Positions 47,245 to 57,193 of a DNA stretch of 64,000 nucleotides are shown here, piece after piece. Each line of letters begins with the position of its first letter. Position 1 is the first letter of the stretch. The notes beneath the pieces are model-generated. The model had not been told where the DNA came from and did no database searches. It was given only the letters and a program-made list of their open reading frames with translations. This stretch comes from Haematococcus lacustris (taxonomy: Eukaryota; Chlorophyta; Chlorophyceae; Chlamydomonadales; Haematococcaceae): contig JASKMD010000026.1 in NCBI GenBank assembly GCA_030144725.1, forward strand, positions 852,750 through 916,749, written 5' to 3'. The translations under genes were made by a program, and so were the position numbers.

Positions 47245-48052
47245 TAGTCGCCATGCCGTTGTCGCCTGCGCTGCTTCTGACCTGCCGGCCTGGCATGACC
47301 CGTCCTGCACTTCCCTCGCACGGCATCACCTCCTGCACCTATCCATTGCGGGGGGCGGTGCCCTGCCCCATCCCACGGTGCCCCGGCAGCCCCCCCAACA
47401 GCCCATTGCAAGCGTGAACGCCTTGGCGGGCTGGACAGGTCCGCAGACGCAAGGGGGTGAGGAGCAGGCAAAGAGGCAGCCGTGGTTTGAGGCAGTCATA
47501 TCATCATCACTCATGCCAGCAGTTCGTGCACCCACGCCGGCGGAGCGACGCACCCAGCAGCGACCCTGCGCAGCACTTGCCACTGCGCAGGGCAGGGAGG
47601 CATTGGGAGGCACACTGCTGCTGCTAGCCCCGGTGCCTGCTGGTTGCAAGCAGCTCCGTTGCATTGTGCGCGTCCAGCCACGTCGACACATGCTTGCGAT
47701 GTACCTGCAATGACACTTCCTGAAAGGGTCGGCATGCCTCGCGGAGCTGCTCACGTAGCGTACCGGTGGGCTGAGCGGCACCCGCGGGCTGGGATTGTAG
47801 CCACCAGCAGACTCCCTACCAGAGCGTTGGTGCGGCAGGACATCACAGCTGTCGCGTCGCCAACACCTATTGGAGTCCGCTGGGGCCTGGAGTACGTAGC
47901 AGGGCTCATTTGGCGCGCCACCGTTGACCAGAGCGCCCTCGCCTTCAGCACGGCGCTGTGCCACACCCGGGGCGCACCCAGAGCGCAGCTGCAACAGGAG
48001 AACGTGGCGGCACGCCTGCGCCGTCCCCTCGCCGAGCCAAGGGTGGGCAAAA

Positions 48053-48152
48053 CGCAATCGGCAGGATTTGAACCTACGCGGGAACTCCCAACTGATGTCT
48101 TGGTAGAATGCATCGTTCTAGTCAGTCCCCTTAACCACTCGGGCACGATTGC
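48053..48152 (-). tRNA. tRNA-Ser(AGA) with intron
   Basis: The same fold as the copy at 38,040: perfect acceptor stem, AGA anticodon, class II variable arm. The intron differs (ATTCTACCA instead of GTTCTAGCA), which weakens its pairing with the anticodon loop by one base. Confidence 0.86.
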
Positions 48153-48355
48153 TGGCAATGGAGAGATGCACTTCATTTCGGACTGGTTTATCATGGACTG
48201 TCCAGTTGTGTAGAAGCAAGGCCACACAAGCTTAGCCTAGGTAGAACGCAGCCCTGCCCAGGAACCACTTCCCCCTACCCAGGACCCACATCCGGCTCTA
48301 CTCCTTCTGCTGCACCTGAACCAGTGCCACCACCCGCAAGGCCCCCCCCTGGGGC

Positions 48356-48475
48356 AGGTGGCTGGACCGGGACCCCAACCCATGCCATAATGCCCAGCGC
48401 ATTGGAGAGACTGCGCAACGACCCTCGGAGATGTGCAGCTGGAGGGGCCTTGGTCCTCTGCCTCCCCAGCACTGA
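48356..48475 (+). mobile_element. Fanzor-like RuvC-III segment
   Basis: One frame reads RWLDRDPNPCHNAQRIGE and then TAQRPSEMCSW, matching RWLDRDCNAALN..RIGESRWRPLEL of the copy at 52,031-53,039. The preceding Pro-rich bases fit the linker. It is a relic inside the inverted-repeat arm. Confidence 0.55.
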
Positions 48476-48639
48476 CACCTGTGCCATTCCTAGCATGTTT
48501 GCCAGTACTGGCATTCTACTGTCACCTGTATGGTTGGCAGCGATGCAACCTATATGCCACAGGGAGACACGTATGCGGGTGGTAGTAGTAGTTGTTACAC
48601 TAAGGACTAGGGCTTGGGTGGATACAAGCCAACCTCCAA

Positions 48640-48870
48640 AGGTAAAATACTAAGGAGAGAACAGAGAAAAAGGGAAAGAGAAGGTGAACTACCAAGGAGA
48701 GAAAGAACTTAGAGAAGGAAGGGGAAGGGAGCTAAAAGGGAGAGGGGGAGAGACCTCGAGAAGCGGAGGAGCCAGAAAAGCGAAGGGGCTAGAGACGCAA
48801 AAGGTAGGAGGGCTAGAAAGGAGAGGGGAGTGAAACACGTTATGAGTCAGGGGGATTAAGAGGGGTAACC
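48640..48870 (+). repeat. Purine-rich GA stretch
   Basis: More than 200 bases are almost all A and G on the plus strand (GGAGAGAACAGAGAAAAAGG and similar). No gene is seen here. Confidence 0.85.
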
Positions 48871-49049
48871 GGGAAGGTGACACTAAGGGATCCGTCTTGA
48901 GCAGAATGAAGGGATGGGGATGGGGGAGGTTCCAGCCAGGAGGGTTGGGATGGGCCAGCGTGAAGTCTTGTAGGTGATGCCAAAAGGTAGTGATAGCAAT
49001 CTGGCTGGCTGCAGAAATGGGGGAAACTTGAGTTTTGGTGTAGCATTGA

Positions 49050-49105
49050 TGGCGGGGGCGGGGGCGGGGGCAGGGGCAGGGGCAGGGGCGGGGGCGGGGG
49101 CGGGT
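49050..49105 (+). repeat. (GGGGGC)n/(GGGGCA)n hexamer array
   Basis: About nine G-rich hexamers, another G-quadruplex-capable run on the plus strand. Confidence 0.93.
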
Positions 49106-49421
49106 GTTGTGTGGGTGGCGCAGCAGCCAGGAGTCAGCTGTTGTGTGGCGCCTTCACAACAGAGCCAGCCCTGAGCCAGCACCGGAACAGGTGGTTCATC
49201 ACAGGCAAGCTGGCCAACAGTTTTGGATTGTGGAGACAGACGGTGTCAGCGTGTGTGTGCATTACACACGCCCATCCCCCCATCCTCCTGCCCCACCCCT
49301 TGCGGCCAGCAGCAACAGCCGCCCAAGTGCAGCAGCAACATCGGCCCATGCGGTGGGACTCCCCCACATAGTCAAGGCCCTAGCTGAGCCGCGCAAGTTG
49401 TGTTTAATCTAGCCACACAGA

Positions 49422-51158
49422 TTGGGGTATGCATCGACTCTGGTGTCACCCAGGCAGTCAGTGCAGCCTCAGGGGTACAAGAAGTCAGGCCAGCCGGTAG
49501 CAGACCAGGTGGCCCGGTGGAAGCCGACTAAGGGCCAGGTGCAGCAGGCCAGTGGGCTGAACAACGCCCACCGCAGCACCGAGCGGTGGCTAGCACCGAT
49601 CCAGCCCCACCTGAAGCACTTGGCAGCAGCCAGCTCAGCCGGCACATCCCTGGAAGCCAACCTGAAGCACATCACCGTCACCCTGCCACCTGGGATGTGG
49701 TGTGGGAGGTGTACCTGGACCCTAAGTAGGCACGGCAGCGGCTGAGGCACTAGCTCAGGTGCTGGAGCAGCTTTCCTTCAAGAAGGTGAGGGTGGGTGGG
49801 TGGGTGGGTGGGTGGGTGGGTGGGTGGGTGGGTGGGTGGGTGGGTGGGTGGGTGGGTGGGTGGGTGGGTGGGTGGGTGGGTGGGTGGGTGGGTGGGTGGG
49901 TGGGTGGGTGGGTGGGTGGGTGGGTGGGTGGGTGGGTGGGTGGGTGGGTGGGTGGGTGGGTGGGTGGGTGGGTGGGTGGGTGGGTGGGTGGGTGGGTGGG
50001 TGGGTGGGTGGGTGGGTGGGTGGGTGGGTGGGTGGGTGGGTGGGTGGGTGGGTGGGTGGGTGGGTGGGTGGGTGGGTGGGTGGGTGGGTGGGTGGGTGGG
50101 TGGGTGGGTGGGTGGGTGGGTGGGTGGGTGGGTGGGTGGGTGGGTGGGTGGGTGGGTGGGTGGGTGGGTGGGTGGGTGGGTGGGTGGGTGGGTGGGTGGG
50201 TGGGTGGGTGGGTGGGTGGGTGGGTGGGTGGGTGGGTGGGTGGGTGGGTGGGTGGGTGGGTGGGTGGGTGGGTGGGTGGGTGGGTGGGTGGGTGGGTGGG
50301 TGGGTGGGTGGGTGGGTGGGTGGGTGGGTGGGTGGGTGGGTGGGTGGGTGGGTGGGTGGGTGGGTGGGTGGGTGGGTGGGTGGGTGGGTGGGTGGGTGGG
50401 TGGGTGGGTGGGTGGGTGGGTGGGTGGGTGGGTGGGTGGGTGGGTGGGTGGGTGGGTGGGTGGGTGGGTGGGTGGGTGGGTGGGTGGGTGGGTGGGTGGG
50501 TGGGTCATGAATTGGGAGGTGGTGGGTGGGCATGAAGTGAAGGAGAAGTTGACTGTGCCATGCCTTATCTGGTGCCACCCATGTCTGTCACCCTGTGTGC
50601 ATTGTGTGCCTGACTGCAGCTGGAGGAGATGGCGGAGGTGTCCTTGAAGCGCCATGAGCGTGCCAAGCAGCTGGTGGTCTTCCTTGGCACAGCTGGCATT
50701 GGCACCCAGGGAGGCTGGGGTGCTGATGCGGTGCTTCGTGCCTGCGGGCCAGCCTGGAGCCAGAAGCGTGACCAGCCAGTGTGAGGCATGACGTGGTGCC
50801 CGGTAGTGGCACCACGCAAGCCCCCACAGCCCCCATGCAGGTTTACAAACCACACAGCCAGCAGCCTCAGATCCAGGGCCCAGCACTACCCAGCCACCCA
50901 AGTGCAGCAAGCGCACCAAAGCAGAGAAGGCAGCTGTGCCTACTCAGCACACCAAGGGCAATGGCGAGGCCAAGGGCAAGGCTGCTAATGCCAACCCGGC
51001 CCTACAGCCAGGCAGGTGGCTGGACAGGGACTGCAATGCAGCGCTCAACATGCAGCGCATTGGGCAGAGCAGCCAGCCAGCCAACCAGCCAGCCAGACCA
51101 GCCAGCTTTGCAAGCCAAGAGCAAGGAGTACCCTGAGCTGGGCTACAAGTGGCAATGC

Positions 51159-51189
<31 letters not shown>

Positions 51190-51210
51190 CAGCCTGCTGG
51201 GGGACAGTAG
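49422..51210 (+). mobile_element. TnpB/Fanzor-like copy with a giant intron repeat; RuvC-II segment lost
   Basis: The upstream exon (about 49,440-49,785) reads GYKKSGQPVADQVARWKPTK, ERWLAPIQPHLKHLAA, SLEANLKHITVTL and, after a frame break, WDVVWEVYLDPK with stops. After the donor a (TGGG)n array fills the intron to 50,504. The next exon starts near 50,620 with LEEMAEVSLKRHERAKQLVV and GIGTQGGWGADAVLRAC, then jumps straight to WSQKRDQPV: the VVLVDEF (RuvC-II) segment is deleted. RWLDRDCNAALNMQRIG is still readable at about 51,016-51,069 in another frame. It is a dead copy. Confidence 0.58.
49790..50504 (+). repeat. Long (TGGG)n array
   Basis: About 178 pure tetramers lie directly after the 5' splice site AAG|GTGAGGGTGGG of the Fanzor-like copy. 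The same intron in the copies at 3,834 and 52,116 has only three to four such units (GGTGGGTGGGTGGGA), so the array is an expansion of intron sequence. G-quadruplex-capable. Confidence 0.98.
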
Positions 51211-51368
51211 TGTGCCCGCCATTGAGCTGTCATGTCCATGCTTGTCATAGGTCCCCCTGTTCAGCCTGTGCTGCATCAAGCTGCAGTGGGAACACTACTC
51301 GCCACTGACAATACACCACCCGGTTCTGCTTTTGCGGGCTGATGAGGGAGGTGCTCCATCAGGCTGAC

Positions 51369-51628
51369 CTGTGCCACAGAGGAAGGATCTCCTTGTTTGC
51401 TTCATCTGCTGCATGGAGCTCCCTGCAAGCAGCAGTACTCCAAGACCACACATGAGCCTAGAAGCAGCAGCAGGCAGGCACAGAACAAGGGCACACCCTC
51501 CCAGCCACCAGCCTACCTGAGAGTCCATTTTGTGTCGCCATAAGTCTTGCTGCGGACGGGAATGAACACCTGGCAGTCAGTGATGGCCACCTGAATGGTC
51601 TACACCCAGCTGGCTCCGCCTTCAATGT
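51369..51628 (-). pseudogene. Third TIR fragment, two exons, with stop codon
   Basis: Exons 51,517-51,628 and 51,369-51,422 have the same lengths (112 and 54 bases) and borders as TIR exons c and d of copies A and B (DIEGGASW, CQVFIPVRSKTYG, RELHAADEANKEILPLWHS). In the first exon TGGGTGTAGACC gives an in-frame stop where copies A and B have a Gln codon. The left neighbour is the end of the Fanzor-like copy. The segment on its right (51,630-51,915) matches an intron of copy B at 11,100-11,350. This is a moved or duplicated remnant. Confidence 0.8.
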
Positions 51629-52030
51629 CTGCAGTCCAGGGGAAGAGCGCAGGCAGCAGTATTTACTTTCATCTGCCCAGAAGCATATTAGCATGACAGC
51701 TAAACTGAATCGGGCCATGCTCACAACAAGTGAGTGGCTCGACCTTACTTGAACACATGGCTCAGGCCCTTGTAAAGCGAAGTTTACGCAAAATCGCAGG
51801 TGAAACGTCGCCATCCATAGCGCGATGCGCGATACTGTACTTTGCAAAGCGACCAATATATAGCGCGAGCCCTATATATAGCGCGAGCCCTGAAGTATGG
51901 CATTTAATAGTGAACTATTTCTATTGATTTGCGAGGCCTATAAAACATAGTAAAAAACTCTTTCTTAATCCAACAAAAACAACTTTCTTAAACAAAACCG
52001 TGTTTACCTTTTCCCGATGCAAACTATGCA

Positions 52031-53039
52031 GCAAAGTACCTGGACCCTAAGTGGGCACGGCAGCGGCTGAGGCTGTACGGAGCCCAGGAGCGGGCGCTGG
52101 AGCAGTTCTTCAAGCAGGTGAGGGTGGGTGGGTGGGAGGGAGAGTAGGGGACTGAGAGGTGATGGGAGGTGTTCATGGGAGGGAGGGTAAGGGACTGAGA
52201 GGTGGTGGGTGCATGAGTTTGTGCCATTATGTCAACCACCATGTGTGTGCCTTGTGTGCATGGCTGCAGTTGGAGGACATGGCGGAGCTGTCCATGGAGC
52301 GCCATGGGCGTGCCAAGCAGCTGGTGGTCTTCTTTGGCCAGCTGGCATTGGCACTGGGGAAGGTTGGGGTGCTGATGCGGTGCTGCGTGCCTGCTGCAAG
52401 GTGGTGTGCAGGCCCAGGGGCTCAGACCAGCTGCGGGTCAGGGTGGTGCTTGTGGATGAGCACCGCACCACCCGGGTCAGCTCGGCAGTGAACGACAAGC
52501 AGCCATGTGAGGAGGAGCTGGACCATGAGCAGTCCACCAGGCCTGCAGACTGGAAGCCCCCAGCAGGGCAGGTGGAACTCCGCCTGCTACGCCCAGCCTG
52601 GAGCCAGCAGCGTGACCAACCAATGCGGGGCCTGATGTGGTGCCCGGTAGTGCTCCCCCGGATCCTGACAAAGGCCCCATGCAGCTTAGAAGCCACACAG
52701 CCAGCAGCCTCAGAGCCAGGGCCCAGCACTCCCCCCCCAGCCAAACACAGCAAGCGCACCAAGGCTGAGCAGGCAGCTGAGCCCACCCAGCCCACCAAAG
52801 GCAAAGGCAAGGCTAAGGGCAAGGCTGCTAAAGCCAACCCGGCCCTACAGCCAGGCAGGTGGCTGGACAGGGACTGCAATGCAGCACTCAACATGCATCG
52901 CACTGGGGAGAGCAGGTGGCGCCCCCTGGAGCTGCCTGAGCTGCCAGCCAAGGGCAAGGAGAAGTTTGAGCTGGGCTACAAGCGGTTACGAGGCCGTTCA
53001 CCCAAGGCCCAACAGCACCAGCAGCCTGCTGGGGCATAG
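52031..53039 (+). mobile_element. TnpB/Fanzor-like copy, best preserved, one frameshift
   Basis: The first exon (about 52,031-52,115) encodes KYLDPKWARQRLRLYGAQER and ALEQFFKQ; after an intron, the second starts at about 52,269 with LEDMAELSMERHGRAKQLVV. TTTGGCCAGC instead of TTTGGCACAGC near 52,335 drops one base, so the frame shifts. The rest is open to the stop at 53,037-53,039: GWGADAVLRACCKVVCRP, VVLVDEHRTTRVSS (RuvC-II-type Glu), RGLMWCPVV, a KGKGKAKGKAAKANPA linker, RWLDRDCNAALN (RuvC-III-type Asp) and LGYKRLRGRSPKAQQ. The motif order fits eukaryotic TnpB homologues, which act as RNA-guided DNA nucleases. The N-terminal half is absent here. Non-autonomous remnant. Confidence 0.6.
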
Positions 53040-53597
53040 TAATGCACCCCCCGTTAAGCTGTCATCAGCTTACAATTAATGCATGCATGTCATGCCAACT
53101 CCGGGCTATAGCCCTGCCACAGGGGTCAGGTAAGAGAGTAGGTGAAAGGCGCCCATGCCATGTAACTCCACACAGTGTCCCACATAACTCTACACAGACA
53201 CCGTTTTGTAGTGGTCCCTAGCGGTCCACTTCAATGTCGGCCCTAGTGAGGGTTGAGGTGCTGGGATGGGGGCTTTGATAAGTCTGCGACTTCTCCAAGG
53301 AACTTGAGATTGTGATGGAGGCATTTTCACGAAGTGATTCAGCCAGTGGCTGGTTGGCTGCACGATGCCTAGCTTCCCAACCCCCCTCCCAGCATGGCAT
53401 GAATCCAGATGTGATGTTCCTTTCGTGCAAGACATGCCGCGAAGTGCAATCGCGTCAGTGCTAGGTTCCGGGTCTCGCCAGCATGTAACCACCCGCATAC
53501 GTGTCTCCCTGTGGCATATAGGTTGCATTGCTGCCAACCATACAGGTGACAGTAGAATGCCAGTACTGGCAAACATGCTAGGAATGGCACAGGTGTC

Positions 53598-53715
53598 AGT
53601 GCTGGGGAGGCAGAGGACCAAGGCCCCTCCAGCTGCACATCTTCGAGGGTCGTTGCGCAGTCTCTCCAATGCGCTGGGCATTATGGCATGGGTTGGGGTC
53701 CCGGTCCAGCCACCT
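53598..53715 (-). mobile_element. Fanzor-like RuvC-III segment, mirror copy
   Basis: This is the inverted counterpart of 48,356-48,475, with the same RWLDRD and RIGE motifs read on the minus strand. Confidence 0.5.
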
Positions 53716-53918
53716 GCCCCAGGGGGGGGCCTTGCGGGTGGTGGCACTGGTTCAGGTGCAGCAGAAGGAGTAGAGCCGGATGTGGGTCCTGGGTAGGGGG
53801 AAGTGGTTCCTGGGCAGGGCTGCGTTCTACCTAGGCTAAGCTTGTGTGGCCTTGCTTCTACACAACTGGACAGTCCATGATAAACCAGTCCGAAATGAAG
53901 TGCATCTCTCCATTGCCA

Positions 53919-54018
53919 GCAATCGTGCCCGAGTGGTTAAGGGGACTGACTAGAACGATGCATTCTACCAAGACATCAGTTGGGAGTTCCCGCGTAGGTT
54001 CAAATCCTGCCGATTGCG
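53919..54018 (+). tRNA. tRNA-Ser(AGA) with intron
   Basis: It is identical in fold and intron to the copy at 48,053 (opposite orientation) and lies in the right arm of the 1.3-kb inverted repeat. The 5' end is G53,919 and the discriminator base is G54,018. Confidence 0.86.
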
Positions 54019-54997
54019 TTTTGCCCACCCTTGGCTCGGCGAGGGGACGGCGCAGGCGTGCCGCCACGTTCTCCTGTTGCAGCTGCGCTCTGGGTGCGCC
54101 CCGGGTGTGGCACAGCGCCGTGCTGAAGGCGAGGGCGCTCTGGTCAACGGTGGCGCGCCAAATGAGCCCTGCTACCTACTCCAGGCCCCAGCGGGCTCCA
54201 ATAAGTGTTGGCGACGCGACAGCTGTGATGTCCTGCCGCACCAACGCTCTGGTAGGGAGTCTGCTGGTGGCTACAATCCCAGCCCGCGGGTGCCGCTCAG
54301 CCCACCGGTACGCTACGTGAGCAGCTCCGCGAGGCATGCCGACCCTTTCAGGAAGTGTCATTGCAGGTACATCGCAAGCATGTGTCGACGTGGCTGGACG
54401 CGCACAATGCAACGGAGCTGCTTGCAACCAGCAGGCACCGGGGCTAGCAGCAGCAGTGTGCCTCCCAATGCCTCCCTGCCCTGCGCAGTGGCAAGTGCTG
54501 CGCAGGGTCGCTGCTGGGTGTGTCGCTCCGCTGGTGTGGGTGCACGAACTGCTGGCATGAGTGATGATGATATGACTGCCTCAAACCACGGCTGCCTCTT
54601 TGCCTGCTCCTCACCCCCTTGCGTCTGCGGACCTGTCCAGCCCGCCAAGGCGTTCACGCTTGCAATGGGCTGTTGGGGGGGCTGCCGGGGCACCGTGGGA
54701 TGGGGCAGGGCACCGCCCCCCGCAATGGATAGGTGCAGGAGGTGATGCCGTGCGAGGGAAGTGCAGGACGGGTCATGCCAGGCCGGCAGGTCAGAAGCAG
54801 CGCAGGCGACAACGGCATGGCAACTAGGGTATCCTGCCCATATGTATTGCAGGCGCACAACAAGAGCAGTCAACAGATCTTGACAACCCAATCCATGCCA
54901 CCATGCACAGGAGTCATACAATTGCATAGGAGATATTGGAGTGCCTCCCTTAGTCTCCCTTGGCGTGCCGCCTGCATGACCCCACAGTGCACTGTTC

Positions 54998-55772
54998 TTG
55001 ATCAAACTGCAGGTGGGTCCGTGCAAGGCGGTTGGTTGTGCATGCTGGCGCTCTCAATCTGCGCTGCAAGGACCAGGTAATCCCAAAGCGATGCGCAGTC
55101 CCCTGGCCCCTCCCCTCGCTGCCGACACCCTGGCAGGCCCCATGGCAGCCCATGCCCGCGACCTGTTCTCCCCTGCCATGAGCACCTACAGCGGCACGCC
55201 AGGGAAGGCAGCGGAGGCTGCAGCCAAAGCTCAGTCCGTTGCAGACGGAAGCAGCTGGGGCGGCAGCACATCTGACTTGGTGGCTGCAGCAGCCCGGTTG
55301 AGCAGCTTGGGGGCTGCGGCAGGGGTGGGGCGGTTCCTGGGCCCCACAGCTGGCTCAGCTTGCGCCCGCCTGCACTGACCTGCGTCCAGGTGAGGCCAGG
55401 TGCACAGCAGCCACCTGTGGTGCAGCAGCACCCTTTCCCCGCATGTGCCCAGGTGCAGCAATTGCACACAGCGGCCTGCATGTGGATGTGCATGAACCCA
55501 AGCGGTGCGCATGTGTGCAAGGACTGCCGCACTCGTGCACTGCTACACGGCAAGCCTCCCTGGCGCCACTCATGGGGCCATGAGGTAGCCTTGGCAGCAG
55601 AGAGGGTCTTGGCGGCAGGGGTACAGGGCTGTTAAGGGGCTCGCTGCCACTCCTCCAGGTTGACACCAGGCTGGTTGGCACGTGCTGTGCTGACAGCCTG
55701 GCGCAGCTGCTGCTGAATGGGGTGGTCACGCTGAAGAAGCCAAGGGGCCAGGGCCTGCTGCGCCTCTACACT
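54998..55772 (+). CDS. Possible exons of an unrecognised Cys-containing protein
   Basis: Several open pieces with codon-like composition follow each other: MAAHARDLFSPAMSTYSG (about 55,140-55,380), then VQQLHTAACMWMC and GAHVCKDCRTRALLHGKPPW (about 55,450-55,570), then VDTRLVGTCCADSLAQLL and LKKPRGQGLLRLYTG (about 55,660-55,772, with splice-like borders CCAG|G and TG|GTGCGT). The Cys pattern hints at a zinc-binding segment. I cannot join them into one frame or name a family. It could be transposon-derived. Confidence 0.3.
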
Positions 55773-56023
55773 GGTGCGTGCTGCCACTCTCACGCTCGCA
55801 ACCGCTAGTTATGTGCTAGTTATGTGCTGGAGATGTTTGACAACACAGAGTTCAGACGTATAACCATACGCATATAGATATAGATAGGCACAGACGGCGA
55901 AGGTGACGCAGTAGGGAGGTAGGGTGGGAGGGGCAGGGCCAGAGGCTAATGACTGCCCCCCGTGTGACCTGCTAGGTGCTTCCCAGGATGTCATGCACAT
56001 TGTGTGCCTTGTGTGCCATGCAG

Positions 56024-56540
56024 CTGGAGGAGTAGACAGCCATTGAATCCCAGAAGCAGTGGGGAAAACGCAAGCATGTTGAAGGTGTTCTTTGGCAACG
56101 CTGGCATTGGCACGCGGAGTGGGTGGGGGGCCAATGCCGTGCTGTAGGCCTGCCGCAAGGTGATGGAAAGGCTCAACAGCGGCCAGCCAACAGACAGGCT
56201 GCCAGGCAAGGTGGTGACAGTGGATGAGTTCCGCACCAGCAGGGTCAGCTCAGCTATAAACAGCCCCCAGCCCTGTGAGGAGGAGCTAGACAGCAGGAGG
56301 CCCACCAGGTCAGGTGCACGACAGCTTGTTGCAGTCAGCCTGAAGCAGGCAGTTTGAGGCGCCAGTGCGCCAGGCCACCCCTGGGGACATTGGCAGATGG
56401 GTGGACGGGGAGAGCAAGTGGCGCCCACTGGAGCTGTGCAGGTGTCAAGGCCAAAGGCAAGGAGTGCCCAGCAATGGGCTTCAAGAAGCTGCAAGACCAA
56501 GCACCCAAGGCCCAAACCCAGCAGCCTGTAGCACAGTGAT
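56024..56540 (+). mobile_element. TnpB/Fanzor-like copy, old and broken
   Basis: It reads KVFFGNAGIGTRSGWGANAV, an in-frame TAG, ACRKVMERLNSGQPTDRLPG, VVTVDEFRTSRVSSAINSPQ (a well-kept RuvC-II segment), PCEEELDSRRPTRS, then frame breaks. The RuvC-III motif is gone and only a C-terminal QDQAPKAQTQQP remains. Its VDEFRTSRVSS keeps the family consensus better than the copies at 3,778 and 52,031. Confidence 0.57.
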
Positions 56541-56854
56541 GTGTACACTAGGCAATGCTGAAGGGGATGGGGGTAGGAAAATAGGCAGTGGCATATCACA
56601 TTGAGGCCTCCCACCTCTCTTGACATCGAGAGTGCACTGGGCGACTGGGAATTGATGTAGGACGGGGAGCAACAGCATGGGAGGGGGGATACATGCGGCA
56701 CTGCATGGATATTGACGACGCACCAGTCCAGTCGACCTTCCTGTAAACAAGCTAGGTGAGGTGCCCAGTGGTCTGTTGAGAAAGTGCCACCGGTGTGGGG
56801 TTTGTTGTCACCAAGGATGCGACCGAGGATGCTTCAACTTGACTGGAGTAGCTG

Positions 56855-56915
56855 ATTGAGATTACCCACAGTCGAACATGTTGTTCCATGTTGAACATGT
56901 TTTGTTTGCCTGAGA
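56855..56915. repeat. Dispersed palindromic repeat, copy 2
   Basis: It matches 46,727-46,795 (ATTACCCACAGTC, AACATGTTGTTCCATGTTGA, TTTTGTTTG). Confidence 0.7.
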
Positions 56916-57193
56916 TACCTGTACATGAAAGCAACGTAATGCCGAAGTAGTCTGATCACAGGAGAAAGCGTAGAAAGATGAGCCTTGTTCTGTACTCTAC
57001 AGGTTGACAGGCCTTTAGCGAGCATTCGAAAGCATGAAAGCAAGCAAGGAAGCAGGGATCGCAACATGCGCGTCACATTTCTGCCACATTTCTCATTTTG
57101 CCTTTACGCACCCCTGTCCGCCCCTTTTAGCCAGTAAGTCACGGCTCTCTGGCAAGTCTGGTCTTAGATTTTGTCTACGGAAACTCGTCGAAG

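Larger units (their letters stand above)
47245..48573. repeat. Left arm of a 1.3-kb inverted repeat (partner 53,492-54,825)
   Basis: The whole segment recurs in opposite orientation with only a few substitutions. It holds the tRNA-Ser copy, its shared upstream flank, and a Fanzor-like RuvC-III segment. The long frames in it (for example 47,326-48,057 minus) are present in both arms but show no recognisable domain. Confidence 0.92.
53492..54825. repeat. Right arm of the 1.3-kb inverted repeat (partner 47,245-48,573)
   Basis: It is nearly identical to 47,245-48,573 in opposite orientation. The 4.9-kb spacer between the arms holds two Fanzor-like copies, the (TGGG)n array and the TIR fragment. 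Confidence 0.92.

Noticed and set aside
47326..48057. A 243-aa protein repeated at 54,014-54,745
   Set aside because: It is conserved only because the two inverted-repeat arms are nearly identical. Composition is not domain-like, and it overlaps the tRNA end.
49750..50919. PTHP/GGWV polymer frames
   Set aside because: They are produced by (TGGG)n in the intron of a dead element.
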